A DNA stretch of 8,464 nt. It comes from an uncultured Muribaculaceae bacterium (GTDB taxonomy: Bacteria; Bacteroidota; Bacteroidia; Bacteroidales; Muribaculaceae). The stretch lies in NCBI GenBank assembly GCA_905207535.1, contig CAJLLX010000088.1, positions 1 to 8,464 of the forward strand, given 5' to 3'. A program made the position numbers and the translations under genes. The notes below the pieces were generated by a model, which ran no database searches, was not told where the DNA came from, and saw only the letters and a program-made list of their open reading frames with translations. Every line of letters begins with the position of its first letter. Position 1 is the stretch's first letter. Positions 6,201 through 8,464 of this stretch are shown in pieces.

Positions 6201-7807
6201 GCACCTCAAGCAAAGACCTCGTGGGCACGCACAACGGCGGATTCACTGCCTTCTCCTTCGATATCACCGACTACATCACCGACGGACACGCCACCCTCTA
6301 CGTGAAGGTGCGCGACAACACCACCGACACCGCCCAGGCCCTCGGCAAGCAGCGCCGCTACCCCGACGGAGGCGGCAGCATATGGTACACCGCCGTTTCG
6401 GGCATCTGGCAGACAGTATGGCTCGAGCCGGTGGAGGCTACCCACATCGAGAGCATGCGCGCCACACCCGACGTGGACAACAGCACTCTCACCTTCGACC
6501 TCGCCCTCTCGGGCACCCCCTCGGGCAATGTGACCGTGACACTCTCCGACAAGGGCAGCATCGTGGCTTCGCAGACTGTCGACGCCGCTGCAGCCACACA
6601 TGTGGAGATGCAGCTCGCATCGCCCCGCCTCTGGAGCCCCGCCGATCCCCATCTCTACGACGTGGAGGTGACCCTCGCCGACGGCGACCGCACCCTCGAC
6701 TCGTTCACCTCTTACGCCGCAATGCGCAAGATCTCCTACCGCAAGGCCGAGGACGGCAGCTGGCGCTTCCGGCTCAACGATCAGGACCTCTACCAGTTTG
6801 GCCCGCTCGACCAGGGCTACTGGCCCGACGGCCTCTACACCGCTCCTACCGACGAAGCGCTGGTATACGACCTCGAGAAGACCAAAGACTGGGGCTTCAA
6901 CATGGTGCGCAAACACATGAAGACCGAACCCGCCCGCTGGTACTACCACTGCGACCGCCTCGGACTGATGGTTTGGCAGGATATGCCCTCGCAGTTCAGC
7001 AACCACGAGGGATGGAACCCCGAAAACATGTACGAGGACCACACCTGCACACAGAACCGCGTCATAGAGAAAGCCTACCGCGCCGAGTGGGAGGAAATCA
7101 TCAATCAGCTCTACTCCTATCCCTCGATTGTAGTGTGGACACCCTTCAACGAAGCCTGGGGGCAGTTTAAGACCGCTGAAATCGCCGAATGGACCCGCGA
7201 GCTCGACCCCACACGCCTGGTCAACCCTGCCAGCGGCGGCAACCACTTCAAGTGCGGTGAGGGCACTTTCGTCGACCAGCACTGCTACGACCAGCCCCTG
7301 CGCGTGTTCGAGGGTATCTTCGATGCCAATCGTCCCTTCGTCATAGGCGAATACGGCGGCCTCGGCCGCAACATCAGCGGCAACCGCTGGTACGAGCGCA
7401 ACGCACAGACCTACAACACCTTCACATCCGAGAAGGCTATCACCGACGCTTATGTGAGGCTCACCGACCAGCTCACCGACATGGCCACCGGATACAAGTC
7501 GGGCAGCAACACCATCAACTGGTGCGCCGCCGTCTACACCCAGACCACCGACGTGGAGACCGAGGTCAACGGCATCATGACCTACGACCGCGAGAAGGTG
7601 AAACTCAACGAGGCCCGCATCCGCGAGGCTGCTGACAAGCTCACAAGCGTCTACGGCGAGTACAACGGCATCGAAGGTGTGGAAGCCGAGAAGGCCGACG
7701 GTCCCGATGAATACTTCAACATCATGGGCATGCGCCTGAGCGCTCCCGTGGAGGGTATCAACATCGTGCGCCACGCCGACGGCACCACCGAAAAGATCAT
7801 CAAATAA
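3299..7807 (+). CDS. Secreted fusion of a glutaminase A-type protein and a GH2 glycosidase
   Basis: The 1502-residue product is exported. It has a signal peptide at 1-23 (K2, K6, hydrophobic core, PVSA before Q24). I chose the ATG at 3299 over an in-frame ATG at 3260 because the signal peptide begins there; the upstream start adds 13 residues in front of the lysine-containing n-region. The N-terminal half (about 33-839) is a complete glutaminase A-type protein and the second half (about 863-1430) a complete GH2 enzyme. A short tail (about 1470-1502) with YFNIMGMRL, GINIV and a terminal KIIK resembles the tail of the divergent secreted protein. Glutaminase A-type proteins (fungal GtaA is the reference) deamidate glutamine to glutamate and ammonia; GH2 enzymes remove beta-linked sugars such as galactose, mannose or glucuronate. 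The GH2 substrate cannot be read from the sequence. The gene is followed after 101 nt by a GH76 gene on the same strand. Its own promoter and tandem operator lie upstream. Confidence 0.92.
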   Translation: MKSFAKTLGVLALTAAVGWPVSAQKSEYFTPYRETDLRLPSVPLIINDPYFSLWSNYDNLNDGPTRHWCEFEKAMDGMLRVDGTAYRFMGTQRSHVLKAIHGMTVDGVQWQGKVSHDRQEGTDWTKLDFDDSAWATEDAAWGTKGEYPNVQNVWKDTNSDIYVRREINLTADDLKKDLWVMFSHDDVFEIFINGVRVTSTGETWIQGEEAQLPAKAMAALRVGRNVLSAHCHNTTGGAYIDFGLYENLIDGESIVKKATQTDVDVMATSTYYTFTCGPVDLDVVFTAPMLIDDMDLISTPINYITYRVKSNDGQAHDVQFYFATSPQLTVHEMSQPTLSDYVTEEGIRFMRAGSEAQPILGRAGDRISIDWGYLYIPEVNGTTSISADLTAENTFATTGKLAANTTATVRSTARSNMPNLMYTRDLGRVTEASSYMMIGYDEVYDMQYMRQNYKAYYARDGKTIFKAFSELRDNYESIMDRCRELDKRIWDDAEAVAGVKYAEQLAGNYRLVMGAHKLFQDNTGKALYFSKENKSNGCVNTVDLTYPESPLYLLYNPELQKGMVLSILDYALSDARKDKNCAAHDLGTYPHANGQVYGDTMPLEESANIIILCNAISRITGDWTWLNPYKKTISSWAAYCRNEGQNPGNQLCTDDFKGPSEQNTNLSVKAILAVAAYAEIAKHIGNARDYDRYMTYARNMALIWEADARDADHYRMEFHKSGTWSMKYNMVWDKMWGLQLFPFEVMDREMNFYSTKMKRYGLPLDSRDNMTKSDWMIWTGSMARDKDELLKYTDYHYKYINETPTRLPLSDWSWADSGVSCGFSARSVLGGLWMPVLMNRDKVEIPEPESGWEPKGNHIKTRWAEQVDPENTLAEYPRPLMVRDRWMNLNGLWDYAITDINDTPESYEGKILVPFCIESSLSGVMRPLEPQKLLWYKRDIEIPADWAGKRVIINFGGVDYTASLYINGTSSKDLVGTHNGGFTAFSFDITDYITDGHATLYVKVRDNTTDTAQALGKQRRYPDGGGSIWYTAVSGIWQTVWLEPVEATHIESMRATPDVDNSTLTFDLALSGTPSGNVTVTLSDKGSIVASQTVDAAAATHVEMQLASPRLWSPADPHLYDVEVTLADGDRTLDSFTSYAAMRKISYRKAEDGSWRFRLNDQDLYQFGPLDQGYWPDGLYTAPTDEALVYDLEKTKDWGFNMVRKHMKTEPARWYYHCDRLGLMVWQDMPSQFSNHEGWNPENMYEDHTCTQNRVIEKAYRAEWEEIINQLYSYPSIVVWTPFNEAWGQFKTAEIAEWTRELDPTRLVNPASGGNHFKCGEGTFVDQHCYDQPLRVFEGIFDANRPFVIGEYGGLGRNISGNRWYERNAQTYNTFTSEKAITDAYVRLTDQLTDMATGYKSGSNTINWCAAVYTQTTDVETEVNGIMTYDREKVKLNEARIREAADKLTSVYGEYNGIEGVEAEKADGPDEYFNIMGMRLSAPVEGINIVRHADGTTEKIIK
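3395..5815 (+). other. Glutaminase A-type half (DUF4964, jelly-roll insert, DUF5127, DUF4965, DUF1793)
   Basis: Residues are numbered from the 3299 start. DUF4964 covers about 33-105, with the hallmark VPLIINDPYFSLWS and PTRHWC. Residues 121-246 look like an inserted galactose-binding jelly-roll, with LDFDDSAW, IYVRREI and IFINGVRV. The DUF5127-like region (about 250-425) includes FTAPMLIDDMDLIS. DUF4965 (about 430-600) includes SYMMIGYDEVYDMQY. DUF1793 (about 605-839), the helical core, includes the stretch around NTNLSVKAILAVAAYAEIA and MVWDKMWGLQLF. Length and order fit a whole family member. Catalytic residues of this family are not something I can assign. An alternative is that bacterial members with this core act on sugars, since the core is an alpha-helical barrel as in many glycosidases. 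Confidence 0.82.
5885..7579 (+). other. GH2 half: sugar-binding, Ig-like and TIM-barrel domains with both catalytic glutamates
   Basis: The GH2 N-terminal jelly-roll spans about 863-1045, with LNGLWDYAI, VDYTASLYINGT and GSIWYTAVSGIWQTVWLEPV. An Ig-like domain spans about 1046-1140, ending in LWSPADPHLYDVEV. The TIM barrel (about 1147-1430) has WGFNMVRKHMKTEPARWYY and LGLMVWQDMP. The acid/base glutamate is E1285 in WTPFNEAWGQ (codon 7151-7153) and the nucleophile is E1351 in VIGEYGGLG (codon 7349-7351). Both are intact, so the half should be active. Instead of the usual GH2 motif with NGKP and RGV, the barrel starts with LNDQDLYQFGPLDQGYWPDG, typical of a GH2 subgroup often annotated only as sugar-binding or LacZ-like. 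Substrate remains open. Confidence 0.88.
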
Positions 7808-7824
7808 CACTTAACCCCACATCC

Positions 7825-7875
7825 CGGGGCGCGGCAAGCGGACACAGACACCATATGTGACGCTGCCGCGCCCCG
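7825..7875 (+). terminator. Intercistronic GC-rich hairpin, possible terminator, attenuator or mRNA stabiliser
   Basis: The left arm at 7825-7840 pairs with the right arm at 7861-7875: 12 uninterrupted pairs (CGGGGCGCGGCA with its complement), one bulged A, then 3 more pairs. The 20-nt loop can add CACA/TGTG (7843-7846 with 7856-7859). ATTTC follows rather than a U-run, so it is not a classic intrinsic terminator. It lies 17 nt after the fusion gene's stop and 33 nt before the GH76 start codon. Confidence 0.6.
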
Positions 7876-7908
7876 ATTTCACATTCTAAACCACCCCACC
7901 CAACCGGA

Positions 7909-8464
7909 ATGACACTCAAACACCTCCTCGTCGTTGCCGCCATAGGCGCCGTCTCAGCCACTTCGGCATGCCGGGCAACAGAATCCTCATCCGACATCCC
8001 CGCGCCCGCTATCGGCGACGTATGGACCGCCTACGACGCCTTCAACGACGTCTATCTCGACACTCACAAATACATCTACAAGAATACCGACCGCGACCGC
8101 CGCGCCCTCGGACGCGACAAGGGAGCCGCCGCCATTTGGTGCCAACCGATGTACGTGGACATGGCCATCAACGCCGCAGCGCTCGCCCGCAGCGAGGGCG
8201 ACTCCATCCGCGCCGAGCGCTACTCCGACCTCACAGAGAAGCTCCTCGAAGGAAACATCAGGCATTACCTGAATTTTGACTTCGACAACTCCGACACCAA
8301 CCGCGGATGGTTTATCTACGACGACATCCAGTGGTGGACCATCACCCTGGCACGCGCCTACAAGGCCACCGGCAACGAGCGCTACCGCACCCTGGCCGAG
8401 CAGAGCTTCGCACGCGTGTGGTACGGCTCGCCCCGCGTAGGCGACACCGGCTCGTATGCCGACC
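7909..8464 (+). CDS. GH76 family (alpha-1,6-mannanase) probable lipoprotein, 5' part only
   Basis: The reading frame is open from the ATG at 7909 to the window edge (185 codons); family members are usually near 380-400 residues, so about half is missing. The N-terminus is a lipoprotein-type signal, with a hydrophobic stretch at 6-15 and TSAC ending at C21, a somewhat loose lipobox. The GH76 identity rests on WTAYDAFNDVYLD (about 35-47) and, above all, YDDIQWWTITLARAYKATGN (137-156) followed by RYRTLAE, a pattern I know from the family; the family uses a pair of adjacent aspartates for catalysis and D138-D139 are the likely pair. GH76 enzymes cut internal alpha-1,6-mannosidic bonds in fungal or bacterial mannans with an (alpha/alpha)6 barrel. 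No TAnnTTTG box is seen in the 101-nt gap before it, so co-transcription with the fusion gene, modulated by the hairpin, is likely. Confidence 0.8.
   Translation, partial: MTLKHLLVVAAIGAVSATSACRATESSSDIPAPAIGDVWTAYDAFNDVYLDTHKYIYKNTDRDRRALGRDKGAAAIWCQPMYVDMAINAAALARSEGDSIRAERYSDLTEKLLEGNIRHYLNFDFDNSDTNRGWFIYDDIQWWTITLARAYKATGNERYRTLAEQSFARVWYGSPRVGDTGSYAD

Noticed and set aside
6206..7810. Minus-strand open frame (534 codons) opposite the GH2 half
   Set aside because: The sense strand carries intact GH2 catalytic motifs; the antisense frame is compositional.
7968..8279. Short Arg-rich open frame inside the GH76 gene
   Set aside because: It is out of frame with the GH76 reading frame, which has a lipoprotein signal and the family motif.

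Overview
The window looks like a piece of a Bacteroidales chromosome, probably a gut lineage such as Muribaculaceae or a relative. The pointers are secreted glycan-active proteins, short C-terminal tails of the type seen in Bacteroidales surface proteins, -7 boxes matching the Bacteroidota consensus TAnnTTTG, and starts without an obvious Shine-Dalgarno sequence. The family-level placement is inference.

Layout: (1) positions 84-2840, minus strand, encode a 918-residue secreted protein of unrecognised family, built from two copies of a lectin-like plus jelly-roll-like unit joined by a helical linker. (2) Positions 2841-3298 are a 458-nt divergent regulatory region. (3) Positions 3299-7807, plus strand, encode a 1502-residue secreted fusion of a glutaminase A-type protein (DUF4964/DUF5127/DUF4965/DUF1793) with a complete family GH2 glycosidase that keeps both catalytic glutamates. 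(4) A GC-rich hairpin lies at 7825-7875. (5) From 7909 to the window edge runs the N-terminal 185 codons of a GH76 (alpha-1,6-mannanase family) probable lipoprotein.

The most notable signal is in the divergent region. The 9-mer TTTGAACAG occurs three times: twice as direct repeats 21 bp apart facing the fusion gene, and once inverted facing the 918-residue gene. In both directions the promoter-proximal copy sits exactly 30 nt before a TAnnTTTG box. A degenerate second half-site lies exactly 21 bp behind the inverted copy. The two spacers also share TACGnGAnTnA in register. This looks like one regulator, plausibly with AraC-type DNA binding, controlling both transcription units.

Taken together, the window reads as a co-regulated surface module for a glycoconjugate, possibly mannose-containing: a putative binding protein, a two-enzyme fusion and a mannanase-family lipoprotein. 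No SusC/SusD pair, regulator gene, RNA gene, mobile element or CRISPR array is visible.
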